Source: Marinoscillum pacificum (GTDB lineage: Bacteria; Bacteroidota; Bacteroidia; Cytophagales; Cyclobacteriaceae). From it: a stretch of 64,000 nucleotides of DNA. The stretch lies in the NCBI RefSeq assembly GCF_024714495.1, contig NZ_JAMZMJ010000012.1, forward strand, positions 62,001-126,000, read 5' to 3'. A program made the position numbers and the translations under genes. Shown in pieces: positions 30,613 through 41,159 of the stretch. The number at the start of each line of letters is the position of its first letter. Within the stretch, counting starts at the first letter, position 1. The notes beneath the pieces are model-generated. The model saw nothing but the letters and a program-made list of their open reading frames with translations. It did no database searches and was not told the DNA's origin.

Positions 30613-31417
30613 CTGTTGCACATAGGTTTATTTCGGTATCTGAAAGATGCCTGGCTGGATTGACAAAGTGAGGATATATTGATTGGTTTTTAGATAAGGC
30701 TCTCTTATTATAGAATTTAGGACAAGTATGTCATATAGTATACTTTATTGTACTGGGAAATACATTGAGTCTCCTAGTCAATACACCAAAAACTGATAAA
30801 AATCAGGTATTTTATTAGTACTATTCAATCACTATAATTTCACTAAAATTCCTACCTGGAATGAGTCATTTCTCGACTAAACGAGGTGTTATATCGATTG
30901 CAATGTGAAATTGTACGACAATTTTCATGATAGTCGTTATTTGTGAAAATGGTATTTATCTAATAATGGTGGCAACTTTTAATTCGTTATTCCATCTTTG
31001 AATTAGCTTATCCTTCTGTAGTATTTCGAGTGAAAAAGACGAATAGGTAATTCACTTAAGTCACGTAAGAGATTTACCTATATACGCATTGCATTTACCG
31101 CTATGTGGTATGTGTTCTACTTGTTATGCATGCCGAATAAATCGATTAAAAACCTGAAAATAAAGCATTTATGAAAATTTGTTGAAATGTGTATTCGTTG
31201 AAAATTACCTATTCCTCGTTGACTCATCGATTATTCTCTTTGGCTCATCATTCCTTACAGTCAATTTCTTTTTGAAATCAGCCTTTCCAACTTTTACATC
31301 GTGGAATTCGGCAGCCTGACTAAGTCGATAGGATTTGTGAGATTGGATTATTTAGTGAAGGGCTTGCAGGTTGCAGAATGAAACAACGCCAAAGAATCAT
31401 TAAAAACTATTACCACA
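30613..31417. other. AT-rich intergenic region upstream of the chemotaxis operon
   Basis: About 800 bp without a plausible gene. TTTG-containing promoter-like sites occur (for example CATCTTTG near 30992-30999 and CTCTTTGG near 31236), but none has a convincing -33 partner. No RNA family or palindrome of note was recognised. It presumably holds the operon promoter and regulatory sites. Confidence 0.4.
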
Positions 31418-31786
31418 ATGCCCAGCCCGTTACAAATTCCGGAGGACATTATTAAAGACGATCTGAGAGTATCGTTTTCCCTTTCAAAAAGGAAAACAGT
31501 CAAGAAGATCTTCATTAACATCTCTGGAAATTTTACCATCAAGCATGTAGAGTCAATCTCCGATGCGATGCAGTTGGTGATCAATCAGTATGATCAAATT
31601 GCCCTTAAGCTTCAGGACGTAGAGCAAATTGATATAACAGCCGTACAGTTATTGTACAACTGTTTGAAGAAAGGAAGTCACATCACTCTTGAGGTAGATT
31701 TACCACCTATAGTGAGGCAATTACTGTCTATTACAGGATTGTCAGAAATATTTCAGCGCACGCAAACACCTATTTCAGCAGTTTAA
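31418..31786 (+). CDS. STAS-domain protein of the chemotaxis operon
   Basis: A 122-residue protein consisting of one STAS (anti-sigma factor antagonist-like) domain: VKKIFINISGNFTIKHVESI, QIALKLQDVEQIDITAVQLL and a final helix PPIVRQLLSITGLSEIF. The loop where SpoIIAA carries its phospho-Ser reads QIDITAVQ, with Thr at the equivalent region. A phospho-switch is therefore possible. It is the first gene of the operon, 26 bp before the CheY gene. STAS proteins next to CheA occur in some chemosensory systems, where they may adjust signalling; the exact role is unknown. It shares ancestry with SiaC-like proteins only at the fold level. Confidence 0.82.
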   Translation: MPSPLQIPEDIIKDDLRVSFSLSKRKTVKKIFINISGNFTIKHVESISDAMQLVINQYDQIALKLQDVEQIDITAVQLLYNCLKKGSHITLEVDLPPIVRQLLSITGLSEIFQRTQTPISAV

Positions 31787-31812
31787 GAACTCTAAGCATC
31801 AATTATTTAATC

Positions 31813-32187
31813 ATGGGAGAAAGTACTAAGAAAATATTAGTCGTAGATGATTCCGAAAGTATTCGTGAAGCTATCGATATGGCTCTTACTGGGGCAGGGT
31901 ATCAAGTACACAAGGCAATAGATGGTTTAGATGGAGTAAAAACATTAGGAGATAAGTCATTCGATCTAGTGATTACTGATTTGAATATGCCAAACATGGA
32001 CGGAATTAGTTTGGTCCAGGAAATTCGTAAAAACGACAAGAATAAATTTTTGCCAGTATTGATTTTGACTACCGAATCTCAAAACGCGAAACGGATGGAA
32101 GCTAGAAATGCTGGAGCGACTGGATGGATTGTGAAACCATTTGTTAAAGACCAACTGATCGGAGTAGTAAAGAAAGTACTTAGATAA
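31813..32187 (+). CDS. CheY-like response regulator 1
   Basis: A 124-residue single receiver domain: acidic pocket D12-D13 (VVDDSES), phospho-acceptor D56 (VITDLNMPNMDG), Thr in LILTTESQ and Lys in GWIVKPF. All catalytic positions are intact. No output domain, so it acts by protein contact, as CheY does. Its stop codon overlaps the cheA start (TAATG). Which of the two CheY proteins in the operon talks to the motility machinery cannot be told. Confidence 0.92.
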   Translation: MGESTKKILVVDDSESIREAIDMALTGAGYQVHKAIDGLDGVKTLGDKSFDLVITDLNMPNMDGISLVQEIRKNDKNKFLPVLILTTESQNAKRMEARNAGATGWIVKPFVKDQLIGVVKKVLR

Positions 32188-34190
32188 TGGATAGTGTTCG
32201 GTCGACATTTATCAACGAAGCAACAGAGCTTCTGCAGGAGCTGGACGTAGCCTTGCTTACTTTGGAAAACAATCCTAACGATACAGTAGGAGTGGAACAT
32301 GTTTTTCGGGTAATGCATACGCTCAAAGGCAATAGCAAAATGTTTGACTTTGCCATGATAGGAGACGCTGTTCATGATCTGGAAACGGTATATGAGGATG
32401 TCAGAACAGGTCAGAGAGCGATATCCAAGCCGCTTTTAGACTTATCCTTTCAGACTTTAGATCATTTAAAAGCCTTACTTGACGATCCGGACTGCAAGGA
32501 TGAGGCAAACAAGACTAGACATATAACATTGCTGAAGGAATTACATGCATTGAGTGCAGAAGATTCCGGACATCAAAGTGTGAGTGAAGCGCTAAGCGCT
32601 ACATTTCATATATTTTTCAAACCAAGTAAATCATTCTTACTGGATGGTTCTAATCCTCTGTATGTATTGGAAGACCTGGCTCAGGTCGGAAAGGTTTTGA
32701 TGATTCCTCATTTCTCTGAAGGAGATTTTTCAGTAACTGACTGTCAGACTTATTGGGATATTCTCCTCGAAACCAGTGCAGGCTTAAAAGAGATTAGAGA
32801 GGTCTTTGTGTTTGCAGAAATGAATTCAGAGATCAATGTTCAGGAATTGAATTACTCTGGACTTATTGCCAATCCTTCCTTTGCAAAAGAAGTTCTCAAA
32901 ACGCGATTTGATGATACACCTCTATCTCGAGAGCAGCTTCAGGTATGGGCTGAAATGTATGGTCAGCAAACACTTAGCAAGACTACAACATTAGATAAAT
33001 CAAACACTTCATCCAAGGCTTTTTCAAGTGTTAGAGTGGGGTCAGAGAAGCTGGAGGAATTGATGAATTTGGTCAGTGAATTGATCACCACTCAAGCAAG
33101 TTTGAGTTTGTTTGCAGAGCAAGCCCAAAATCAGGAATTAGAGACCATTACGGAGATATTTGAGAAGTTGTCCAGAAGATTACGTGATGTGGCTTTTGGT
33201 ATGACACTTATTCCTATCAATAACTTGTTCAATCGCTTTCAGCGAATGGTTCGAGATATATCGAACGATCTAGGGAAAAATGTGAATTTGATTTCACTAG
33301 GGGGTGAGACAGAGTTGGATAAGAACATCATCGAGAGTCTTTCTGATCCATTGATGCACATCATCCGCAATAGTGTAGATCATGGTATTGAGCTTCCGGA
33401 AGTCAGAGCGGCAAAAGGAAAAAGTGAAGAAGGAAGAATTACCTTAAAGGCCTATTACTCAGGGGTGTTTGTCTATATACAGATCATTGATGATGGAAAA
33501 GGAATTGATCTGAAGTCGGTGAGACGTAAAGCATTGGAGAAGGGACTGATCCAGGAAGGCGATGAGCATACTGAATCAGAAATTTATGATTTAATCTTTC
33601 ATCCAGGCTTTAGTACGAGTGAGTCGGTTACCGACCTGTCTGGTCGTGGAGTGGGAATGGATGTGGTTTATCGTACTATTCAAGGACTTAGAGGTAGTAT
33701 TTCTGTTGAATCTACACTCGATGTTGGAACAACCATGACAATCAAATTACCGCTGACATTGTCAGTGATTGATGGATTATTGGTGGCAATTGGAGGGGAA
33801 AAATACTTGTTGCCTTTATCAGTTGTTGAAAAGTGCTATGAGATTGAAAATAGCCGTTTGATTAACAATTTCAATGAATTGATTGTGCTGGATGGTGTCC
33901 AATATCCTTTCATCAACCTGTCAGGAGAATTTGGTCAGCAGTTAGATCAAGCGAAAAGATCACAGATCATTCTTGTAAAAAACAACGATTCATTTGTGGC
34001 TCTTACCTGTGATCACATCATTGGTGAATATCAGGCAGTAGTCAAACCCTTAGGTAAATATTTTCAGGATCAGGATTTTGTGTCTGGAGCAACCATCCTC
34101 GGAGATGGTACCATCGCCTTAATTCTTGATTCTCAAAAAATGGTGGAGCTCTATGTGGAGCGTCATCAGCATGTTAAAAAATTGGCTTAA
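32187..34190 (+). CDS. cheA: chemotaxis histidine kinase CheA
   Basis: A 667-residue CheA. P1 (HPt) has H44 in RVMHTLKGNSKMFDF. Residues about 130-270 replace the usual P2 with a region not recognised (FHIFFKPSKSFLLDG..., possibly the CheA 'P2-like' response regulator-binding part). P3 dimerisation: VRVGSEKLEELMNLVSELIT. P4 ATPase: DPLMHIIRNSVDHGIELPEV, DDGKGIDLKSV, FSTSESVTDLSGRGVGMDVV. P5 (CheW-like) ends the protein: LLVAIGGEKYLLPLSVVEKC, HIIGEYQAVVKPLG. It receives signals from the MCPs via CheW and phosphorylates CheY and CheB. Starts in the stop codon of the CheY gene. Confidence 0.96.
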   Translation: MDSVRSTFINEATELLQELDVALLTLENNPNDTVGVEHVFRVMHTLKGNSKMFDFAMIGDAVHDLETVYEDVRTGQRAISKPLLDLSFQTLDHLKALLDDPDCKDEANKTRHITLLKELHALSAEDSGHQSVSEALSATFHIFFKPSKSFLLDGSNPLYVLEDLAQVGKVLMIPHFSEGDFSVTDCQTYWDILLETSAGLKEIREVFVFAEMNSEINVQELNYSGLIANPSFAKEVLKTRFDDTPLSREQLQVWAEMYGQQTLSKTTTLDKSNTSSKAFSSVRVGSEKLEELMNLVSELITTQASLSLFAEQAQNQELETITEIFEKLSRRLRDVAFGMTLIPINNLFNRFQRMVRDISNDLGKNVNLISLGGETELDKNIIESLSDPLMHIIRNSVDHGIELPEVRAAKGKSEEGRITLKAYYSGVFVYIQIIDDGKGIDLKSVRRKALEKGLIQEGDEHTESEIYDLIFHPGFSTSESVTDLSGRGVGMDVVYRTIQGLRGSISVESTLDVGTTMTIKLPLTLSVIDGLLVAIGGEKYLLPLSVVEKCYEIENSRLINNFNELIVLDGVQYPFINLSGEFGQQLDQAKRSQIILVKNNDSFVALTCDHIIGEYQAVVKPLGKYFQDQDFVSGATILGDGTIALILDSQKMVELYVERHQHVKKLA

Positions 34191-34201
34191 TCAAACTAAA
34201 T

Positions 34202-34735
34202 ATGAAACACCAACCGCACGATTTTCAAAAGGCCAGTGACACAGTGAGGTCTTACTTGTCATTTAAGCTTGATGAGGAGTTTTTCTCTATCCCAGTGATG
34301 AAAGTATTGGAGATTTTGGAAGTTCCAAAGATTACTAAAGTTCCTCATTCACCGGACTTCTTGAAAGGTGTCATTAACTTGAGAGGTGCAGTATTGCCAG
34401 TGATCGATACCAGGGTAAAGTTCGGCATGACTCCTACAGAATTTGGTATTAATACGAGCATTCTGGTGTTGAGTGTTCAGCACGAAGAGGATGTTTTAAC
34501 CGTAGGAATACTTGTTGATTCTGTTGTAGAGGTCTTCGAAATAGACGATAACGAAATAAAGCCGTCTCCATCAATAGGAGCGAAGTATAAAGCCGAGTTC
34601 ATCGAAGGAATGATCAACTATGAAGATCAGTTCATGATGTTATTGGATATCGATCAGATATTCTCTTTGATTGAGATCCAAAATGTATTGATGAATACGG
34701 AAGAGTTGCACGAGACATCCAAAGAAAACGCTTAG
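34202..34735 (+). CDS. cheW: chemotaxis coupling protein CheW
   Basis: A 177-residue Che[55 protein letters not shown] and a second SH3-like half with [13 protein letters not shown] and [18 protein letters not shown]. It bridges MCPs and CheA. It lies 12 bp after cheA and 11 bp before the first MCP gene. Length is normal (E. coli CheW 167). Confidence 0.95.
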   Translation: MKHQPHDFQKASDTVRSYLSFKLDEEFFSIPVMKVLEILEVPKITKVPHSPDFLKGVINLRGAVLPVIDTRVKFGMTPTEFGINTSILVLSVQHEEDVLTVGILVDSVVEVFEIDDNEIKPSPSIGAKYKAEFIEGMINYEDQFMMLLDIDQIFSLIEIQNVLMNTEELHETSKENA

Positions 34736-34746
34736 TCACTACGAAG

Positions 34747-36363
34747 ATGAAACTTAGTATTCGTAATCGTCTGATTCTTGCATTTGCATTTTGTGTGGGA
34801 ATGACCCTTATCGTTTTCTTCATAAGTCGATCTAATGGGATCAAATTCCAAAATCAACTGGATGAAGTCTCAAATATTAACTTCCAGCGAGTAATTCTTG
34901 CTACAGAGCTTGCCGAAAAGGTTCAGTTCGTCACCAAAAGAGAGAAGGATTTAATCCTAACAAATGATCTTAAGGAAAAGCGAGGGTATTTGGATCAGAT
35001 TAAGCAGGAGAATGAAGAAATGTCGGCGGATCTTTTAAAATTGGAATCAATTTCCAGTGCCAAAGGGGTTGCCATCATCCGTGATTTTCAATCATATTAT
35101 GCTCGATATCAGAGAAATTTTGCGGAGATCAGTTCATTGTCTTTGGTTAATACTGAAGAGTCTTTGAATCAGGCTAGAATTATTTCTGCAACTGATGCTC
35201 GTTCGAATGCTCTAGGTGCAATTGATGCTATTAAGCTCATTGTAGAAAAGAATCTGGGAGAACTAGAAGAAGCAAAAATTGAGGCAGAAAATTCATTCAA
35301 CCGATCAAGTTTGTTGATGATAATTGTAATTGCTGTTAGTGTATTCTTTGCAATCGTAGTATCCGTAGTAATCATTCGAGGCATATTGAATGATCTAGGT
35401 GGTGAACCGGCATATGTGGCAGGTATAGTAGGGCTTATTGCACAGGGAGATCTATCAGTTTCTTTCGAACGAACAGATGGTAAGGAGAATAAAGGTCTTC
35501 TTAAATCAGTGGAAGAAATGACGACTAAACTTCAAGAGATTATTGGTTATGTAATCAATTCAGCAAACAACATCGCTTCTGCAAGTGAACAAATGTCAGC
35601 TTCTGCTCAAGATTTGTCTCAGGGAGCCAACGAACAAGCTAGTTCCTTGGAAGAAATTTCATCATCGATGGAGGAAATGGCAAGCACTATTCAGCAAAAT
35701 ACTGACAACTCCAGACAGACGGAAAAAATTGCAAAACAAGCGGCAACAGATATCAACTCCAGCAATATCGCAGTTGGTAAAACGGTAAAGTCTATGTTGA
35801 CTATCACAGAGAAAATTAGCATCATAGAAGAGATCACCAGACAGACTAACTTATTAGCGTTAAACGCTGCCGTAGAGGCAGCACGAGCAGGAGAGCACGG
35901 AAAAGGTTTTGCAGTAGTTGCAGCTGAGGTCAGAAAGCTCGCTGAAAGAAGTCAGATAGCTGCCACAGAAATAAATGAGGTCTCATCTGTAAGTGTCAAA
36001 GTAGCGCAGGAATCAGGTGAAATGCTTAGAAATGCCGTTCCTCATATTCAAAAAACATCAGAACTAATATTAGAAATATCGCTCAGTAGCAATGAGCAGA
36101 ACAGCGGAGCCGATCAAATCAATTCAGCTTTACAACAATTCAACCAGGTTGTACAGCGCAATGCCACCACAGCAGAAGAAGTAGCTGCAGGGGCGGAAGA
36201 GTTGGGAACACAGTCGGATAAACTTAGAGAGGTAATCAGTTTCTTCAAGACCAATGATCAACATGGGTTTCATCACTTGAAGAGCTCTCTTAAAAGCAAG
36301 CAGAAACCTGTAAGTACAACACCTGGAAGAGTAAAAATAGACAAGTACGCTTTGGAATATTAA
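34747..36363 (+). CDS. methyl-accepting chemotaxis protein 1
   Basis: A 538-residue receptor. Residues 8-27 are TM1, about 30-190 a helical periplasmic sensor of the 4HB type ([39 protein letters not shown]), 191-212 TM2 ([21 protein letters not shown]), then a HAMP-like region ([20 protein letters not shown]), and the signalling domain from about 280. The hairpin tip is [20 protein letters not shown] at about 363-382. The C-terminal CheR-docking pentapeptide is absent; it ends KIDKYALEY. Signal unknown. Confidence 0.95.
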   Translation: MKLSIRNRLILAFAFCVGMTLIVFFISRSNGIKFQNQLDEVSNINFQRVILATELAEKVQFVTKREKDLILTNDLKEKRGYLDQIKQENEEMSADLLKLESISSAKGVAIIRDFQSYYARYQRNFAEISSLSLVNTEESLNQARIISATDARSNALGAIDAIKLIVEKNLGELEEAKIEAENSFNRSSLLMIIVIAVSVFFAIVVSVVIIRGILNDLGGEPAYVAGIVGLIAQGDLSVSFERTDGKENKGLLKSVEEMTTKLQEIIGYVINSANNIASASEQMSASAQDLSQGANEQASSLEEISSSMEEMASTIQQNTDNSRQTEKIAKQAATDINSSNIAVGKTVKSMLTITEKISIIEEITRQTNLLALNAAVEAARAGEHGKGFAVVAAEVRKLAERSQIAATEINEVSSVSVKVAQESGEMLRNAVPHIQKTSELILEISLSSNEQNSGADQINSALQQFNQVVQRNATTAEEVAAGAEELGTQSDKLREVISFFKTNDQHGFHHLKSSLKSKQKPVSTTPGRVKIDKYALEY

Positions 36364-36413
36364 GCGTCTCACTTCCATGTATTTTCCACCAAACCACAAA
36401 AAAAGTATTAATC

Positions 36414-37664
36414 ATGAAAAAGGTAATTGTAATTGCTACATGGCTGATTTCTCTGGGCTTTCTTACGCAAGCTCAGATTACAGCTGATGCAGAATTCCGA
36501 TTTAACCCTGTCTATAGCCGAGGATTTAGACAGCCTCTTTACGAGGGAGATAAGCCTGGCTATTTCACCATGCAAAGAACACGGTTTATTGTAAATTATA
36601 ATGCTCCAGAAGATTTAAAAGTAGAGGTCGTTGTTCAGGATAGAAGGTTTTGGGGTGATCAAAATGAGAGAGCTGATGTGCCAAATATGGCAATCTTCAG
36701 AGCATGGGCAGAGAAGTTCTTCACTCCAAATTTATCACTGAAACTTGGTAGACAGGGCTTGATTTACGATGATCAATACCTTTTCGGAGAACTAAACTGG
36801 GGAGGAACCCTGGCACATGATGTAGCTCTATTGAAATATGAGAGTGAGGCAGGTAAAGTTCATTTAGGTGTTGCGTATAACGCCAATAGAGGTGAGTTGA
36901 AACGTGAGCATTATGAATACAACATGCCTAAGGCCATGCAATTCCTATGGTTGCATAAAGAGCTGGGTGCGTTGAAAAGTTCCATTATGATGGTTAACTA
37001 TGGTTTTGAAACAGCAGATACTGTGGTTCACTTTTCACAGACTATAGGTACTAATACTTCCTATAAAGTGAGTAAGGCGTTGACCTTAAAAGGAATCTAT
37101 TACTTCCAAACTGGTGAGGATATTAACTCCCTAGATCTGAGCTCCTATTTATTGTCTGCTCAGGCACTTGTGAAAGTATCAGATAACTTATCATTCAATC
37201 TGGGTGCTGACATAAGTTCAGGTACTGCACAGTCAACATTGGCGGAGCCAGAAAACACCGTAAGCAATACATTTGAGAGACATTTCGGATTGCTTCATGC
37301 ACAGTTTGGATTGCTGGATTTATTCTTCGTAAAACCTACCAATCAGGGAATCAAGGATTTCTATATAAAATCAAAAATTAAGGCGGATGCATTGAGTATT
37401 ACAAATGATGTTCACGCTTTTGCGTCTGATAAAACCTTGTTACATACCACCACCGGTGAGGAGATGGATGATTTTCTGGGAGTTGAAAATGACCTTAAAG
37501 TCAGCTACAAGTTTACAAGCACTTTCAAGGCCACACTTGGTCATAGTATCATGTTTGGCACCAATAGTCTGGATCAGTTATTTGGAGGTACGCCTATCAA
37601 AGACTGCCAGTATATCTACGCTGTAATCACAGCGAAACCAAGATTATTTGAATCTAAAAACTAA
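36414..37664 (+). CDS. outer-membrane beta-barrel (alginate-export/porin-like) in chemotaxis operon
   Basis: A 416-residue protein with signal peptide [21 protein letters not shown]. The mature chain shows repeated amphipathic strands with the [20 protein letters not shown] and [20 protein letters not shown] patterns typical of the alginate-export-like barrel family (PF13372 type). I did not see the last Phe. It sits 50 bp after MCP1 and 11 bp before MCP2. An outer-membrane protein inside a chemotaxis operon is not usual; it may admit the attractant or help sense it. The family name is recalled, not tested. Confidence 0.7.
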   Translation: MKKVIVIATWLISLGFLTQAQITADAEFRFNPVYSRGFRQPLYEGDKPGYFTMQRTRFIVNYNAPEDLKVEVVVQDRRFWGDQNERADVPNMAIFRAWAEKFFTPNLSLKLGRQGLIYDDQYLFGELNWGGTLAHDVALLKYESEAGKVHLGVAYNANRGELKREHYEYNMPKAMQFLWLHKELGALKSSIMMVNYGFETADTVVHFSQTIGTNTSYKVSKALTLKGIYYFQTGEDINSLDLSSYLLSAQALVKVSDNLSFNLGADISSGTAQSTLAEPENTVSNTFERHFGLLHAQFGLLDLFFVKPTNQGIKDFYIKSKIKADALSITNDVHAFASDKTLLHTTTGEEMDDFLGVENDLKVSYKFTSTFKATLGHSIMFGTNSLDQLFGGTPIKDCQYIYAVITAKPRLFESKN

Positions 37665-37675
37665 CTAAGAATAAC

Positions 37676-39394
37676 GTGGATTTTAGCAACTTAAAAGTAG
37701 GAACCCGAGTACTGATCACATTCTTGATTTTGATCGTTCTCTATGTAGGTAACATTGTCTACAACCTGATAAGTATCGATAGTATACGTGGAAATGTTTC
37801 CAGTATTTACGAGAATCGATTAGTAAGTATTAGCAGTCTTTTAGAGGCTGATAGAGATGGCTACCAATCTAGAATAGCTTTTGCAGAAACATTGATCTTA
37901 GCCAGATATCAGAATGACTCATCAGAGGACATCAGAACTGGGGCCAATGAAATTCTTGCAAAGAATTTTGTGGCTATTGATGAGAATGTCCAGCAGTTAA
38001 AGGAGCGTTTTTATAAATTTAAGGGCATCTATTTGGCCGCTGGAGGCTTAAATGATGGCAATTTCCAGGATTTTGATAGAAACTATGCTTTAATTCTTGA
38101 GCACACTGCAAAAATCAACGAAGCACTTGAAAAGGGAGATATTGAGAAAGCAAGAGAGATATACTTTAGTGACTATACACGTCATTTCGAAATTCTTAGA
38201 AACGCTATTGATCAATTAACTCAGGTCAGTGCTGATGAGGCGGAGCTGGAATATATAGCAAGTCAGGAAAAGTCAGATGAAATCACACAATTAGCCATTG
38301 TCTTTTTCCTTGTGGTTCTAGGTGCGTTAATCATTTCAGGAATCTTGTTGACCAGAAATATCTTGAATCTTTTAGGGTGTGAGCCATTCGAAGCTGCTCA
38401 AATCGCTAAAAATCTGGCTAACGGTCATTTGACAATCGGTATTTCCAAGAAACGTGAAGTTGGCCTATTCAAAGACCTGAAATCCATGGTACAGAGACTG
38501 AGCAATGTGATGGAAGAAATTATTTCTGTCTCAGACAATTTGGCAAACGCATCAGATCAATTATCATCAGGAACACAGCAAATATCGCAAGGTGCCAATG
38601 AGCAGGCTTCATCGGCGGAAGAAGTAGCTTCCTCGATGGAAGAAATGTCTGTATCCATTAGTCAAAATACAGACAATGCGAAGCAAACAGAATCAATCTC
38701 GTTAAAGGCTGCTGAGGATGTGACCAAAGGCAATGATTCGGTAATGCAGACAGCAACATCAATGAAAACTATTGCTGAGAAAGTGAAAATTATCGGTGAG
38801 ATCGCCAGACAGACGAATATTCTTGCATTGAATGCAGCAGTAGAAGCAGCAAGAGCTGGTGAGCATGGTCGCGGATTTGCAGTAGTAGCAGCAGAAGTGC
38901 GAAAGTTGGCAGAAAGAAGTCAAAATGCAGCTTCTGAAATAGATGAGCTATCTATAAATAGTGTAGAGATTGCTGAAAATTCAGGACAATTGCTTCAGCA
39001 AATCGTTCCGGATATTCAGAAAACAGCCCAGTTGGTGCAAGAGATTGCGGCGAGCTCTTTGGAGCAAAGTGAGTCTTCTGGTCAGGTAAATATGGCCTTG
39101 CAGCAATTGAATCAGATCGTGCAGCAAAATGCCGCTAATGCAGAGGAAATGGCAAGTAGTTCTGAGGAGCTGGCAGCTCAAGCTGATAGTTTAAAGGATT
39201 TGATCTCGTTCTTTCAGCTAGAAGGGCAAGAAAAAAGAGCTGCACAAGTCAGACGAGTAAAAGTATCTTCAAATGGGCACTATGAAAATAGACAGCCAGT
39301 ATCTAAGGTTTATTCTAAAGGAGAACCTGTTATCAATGGGGTGGACATTAAGTTGGATGAGGATCCTTCTGATAGTGAATTTGTGAAGTACTAA
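37676..39394 (+). CDS. methyl-accepting chemotaxis protein 2
   Basis: A 572-residue receptor starting at GTG 37676. TM1 is about residues 12-32 ([20 protein letters not shown]), then a helical 4HB-like sensor, TM2 about 204-226 ([20 protein letters not shown]), HAMP-like ([20 protein letters not shown]), then the signalling domain with the tip [20 protein letters not shown]. It is similar to MCP1 in the cytoplasmic part but not in the sensor. The C-terminus ([10 protein letters not shown]) lacks the CheR docking motif. It lies just after the barrel gene and 18 bp before cheR. Confidence 0.95.
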   Translation: MDFSNLKVGTRVLITFLILIVLYVGNIVYNLISIDSIRGNVSSIYENRLVSISSLLEADRDGYQSRIAFAETLILARYQNDSSEDIRTGANEILAKNFVAIDENVQQLKERFYKFKGIYLAAGGLNDGNFQDFDRNYALILEHTAKINEALEKGDIEKAREIYFSDYTRHFEILRNAIDQLTQVSADEAELEYIASQEKSDEITQLAIVFFLVVLGALIISGILLTRNILNLLGCEPFEAAQIAKNLANGHLTIGISKKREVGLFKDLKSMVQRLSNVMEEIISVSDNLANASDQLSSGTQQISQGANEQASSAEEVASSMEEMSVSISQNTDNAKQTESISLKAAEDVTKGNDSVMQTATSMKTIAEKVKIIGEIARQTNILALNAAVEAARAGEHGRGFAVVAAEVRKLAERSQNAASEIDELSINSVEIAENSGQLLQQIVPDIQKTAQLVQEIAASSLEQSESSGQVNMALQQLNQIVQQNAANAEEMASSSEELAAQADSLKDLISFFQLEGQEKRAAQVRRVKVSSNGHYENRQPVSKVYSKGEPVINGVDIKLDEDPSDSEFVKY

Positions 39395-39412
39395 GTCGGA
39401 AAGCGCATCACC

Positions 39413-40252
39413 ATGAACTCTTATCAAAGTAAATTAAGCGATACAGACTTCAGTCGATTAAGTCAATACATCTATTCAAACTATGGAATCAAGATGCCTG
39501 ACTCTAAGCGTCAGATGCTGCAGGCAAGGCTTCAAAAAAGATTAAGAGCAAATGAACTTACCTCTTTTGAAGATTACTGTGATTTACTTTTTGCAGGTGA
39601 GTCGAATGGGCAGGAGCTCATTCACATGATTGATGTGGTAAGTACGAATAAAACAGATTTTTTTAGGGAACCAAATCATTTTGAGTTTCTGAAAACAGTG
39701 GCTTTAGGAAGCCTTACCAGATCATCCACTTCACCATTAAAAGTATGGAGTGCAGGGTGTTCTAGTGGTGAGGAGCCGTATACCATTGCTATGGTAATTA
39801 ATGAGTTTTTGGGGGCGGGAAGTATTGTTGACTTCTCGATTCTAGGTACCGATATATCAACTAGTATACTTAGAAAGGCGGTCAATGCCATTTATACAGA
39901 GGAACGCGTTTCAGGTATTCCATTAGAAGTGAAGAAAAAGTACTTCTTACGCAGCAAAGACTCTGAAAAACAATTGGTGCGCATTGTTCCTAAAGTAAGG
40001 AGTAAAGTGAAGTTTCAGCGGTTAAACTTTATGGATCCTGATTATCCATCTGTTCCGATGGATTTTGATATCGTATTCTGTAGAAATGTGCTGATTTATT
40101 TTGATAAGCCTACCCAGGAGCGAGTTATCAATCGTTTGTGTGCACATCTAAAGCCAGGAGGTTACTTTTTTCTAGGTCACTCTGAGTCCATTATGGACAT
40201 GAAAGTACCCCTGAAACAAATCAAGCCTACTATTTACCAAAAGGTGAATTAA
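39413..40252 (+). CDS. cheR: chemotaxis protein methyltransferase CheR
   Basis: A 279-residue enzyme that methylates Glu residues of MCPs using SAM. N-terminal helical domain: LSQYIYSNYGIKMPDSKRQM. SAM fold: LKVWSAGCSSGEEPYTIAMV, ILGTDISTSILRKA, and the active-site loop FDIVFCRNVLIYFDKPTQE. Full length compared with E. coli CheR (286). It is 18 bp after MCP2 and 12 bp before the kinase-like gene. Confidence 0.96.
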   Translation: MNSYQSKLSDTDFSRLSQYIYSNYGIKMPDSKRQMLQARLQKRLRANELTSFEDYCDLLFAGESNGQELIHMIDVVSTNKTDFFREPNHFEFLKTVALGSLTRSSTSPLKVWSAGCSSGEEPYTIAMVINEFLGAGSIVDFSILGTDISTSILRKAVNAIYTEERVSGIPLEVKKKYFLRSKDSEKQLVRIVPKVRSKVKFQRLNFMDPDYPSVPMDFDIVFCRNVLIYFDKPTQERVINRLCAHLKPGGYFFLGHSESIMDMKVPLKQIKPTIYQKVN

Positions 40253-40264
40253 ACTGTTCGCAAC

Positions 40265-41152
40265 ATGAAAGAAAAGTTAAATGACAATGAGCTGATCCAG
40301 CAACTAGAATCCAGACCTGGACTTCTGGCTAAATACCTCAATGGAAGAGAGCAGAAGTTAATGGATGAATTGATGTCAGTCAATAAAAAATTGGTAGTGG
40401 CAGAGCAAATCAAGACTGATTTTCTGTCTAACATTCGCAATGAAATTATCAACCCGATAAGCGCTTTGTTGGAGTTGTCACAGAGTCTGGTCGATCAGTC
40501 CTCTGAGCGGTCCTCACGAATTGCCTCCCTCATTTATGATGAGACCTTCCAGCTGAATTTTCAAATGACCAATATCCTGGCCTCTGCAGAGTTGGAGGCT
40601 GGTGAAGTGGAGATGAAGGTAAGTAGAGTCAATCTGAAATCACTTGTCAATAGTGTGATTAATAGCTTTAAAAAGCTATTGAAAAAAAAGAAAATGAGCA
40701 TTGAGTTAATTGGTCTCAATGAGAGTCAAGTTTTTGTTACTGATTCAGAGAAGCTGAACCTGATTCTTTCGAATCTAATATCAAATGCCATTCAGTTTAG
40801 CTTCACAGGCGGAAAAATTGAAATTTCCTGTCTAGTAGAAGAAGGAACATTACATCTAAGTGTTTGTGACTTTGGAATTGGAATAAGTAAGGCAGATCAG
40901 GAAGAAGTCTTTAGTCGATTTACGCAGCTTGATAGAGGAAGTGTAAAGGCACATCCAGGTCACGGTCTAGGTTTAAGCCTAACCAAAGCTTTGCTAGAGA
41001 CATTGGATGGAAAGCTGACATTAGAAAGCGAGTCAAATAAAGGAAGTGTATTTGCTATTCATGTACCAGAGCTAACAGAGAGTCTAGACTCGTCAACATT
41101 CTCATCGGTTGGCAACGAGTTTTTATTTGACGATAACGACGGAGTTTTCTAA
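40265..41152 (+). CDS. histidine-kinase-like protein with degenerate H box
   Basis: A 295-residue soluble protein with an N-terminal coiled-coil (MKEKLNDNELIQQLESRPGL and following), a HisKA-like dimerisation helix and a complete ATPase domain. In ordinary kinases the H box reads FLxNMSHELRTPL. Here it reads FLSNIRNEIINPI, with Asn59 where the phospho-acceptor His should be. The ATPase motifs are kept: N box LSNLISNAIQFS, G1 CDFGIGISK, G2 GHGLGLSL. It may therefore bind ATP but cannot autophosphorylate in the usual way. It sits between cheR and cheD and shares the operon; there is no sensor domain or membrane segment. It could be a scaffold or allosteric partner. The last 8 residues are acidic. 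Confidence 0.85.
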   Translation: MKEKLNDNELIQQLESRPGLLAKYLNGREQKLMDELMSVNKKLVVAEQIKTDFLSNIRNEIINPISALLELSQSLVDQSSERSSRIASLIYDETFQLNFQMTNILASAELEAGEVEMKVSRVNLKSLVNSVINSFKKLLKKKKMSIELIGLNESQVFVTDSEKLNLILSNLISNAIQFSFTGGKIEISCLVEEGTLHLSVCDFGIGISKADQEEVFSRFTQLDRGSVKAHPGHGLGLSLTKALLETLDGKLTLESESNKGSVFAIHVPELTESLDSSTFSSVGNEFLFDDNDGVF

Positions 41153-41159
41153 TAGCCCA

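Noticed and set aside
30451-30663. 70-codon open frame on the plus strand after the GIY-YIG gene
   Set aside because: It consists almost entirely of REP-like repeat unit 3 and its degenerate continuation; the translation has no protein-like pattern.
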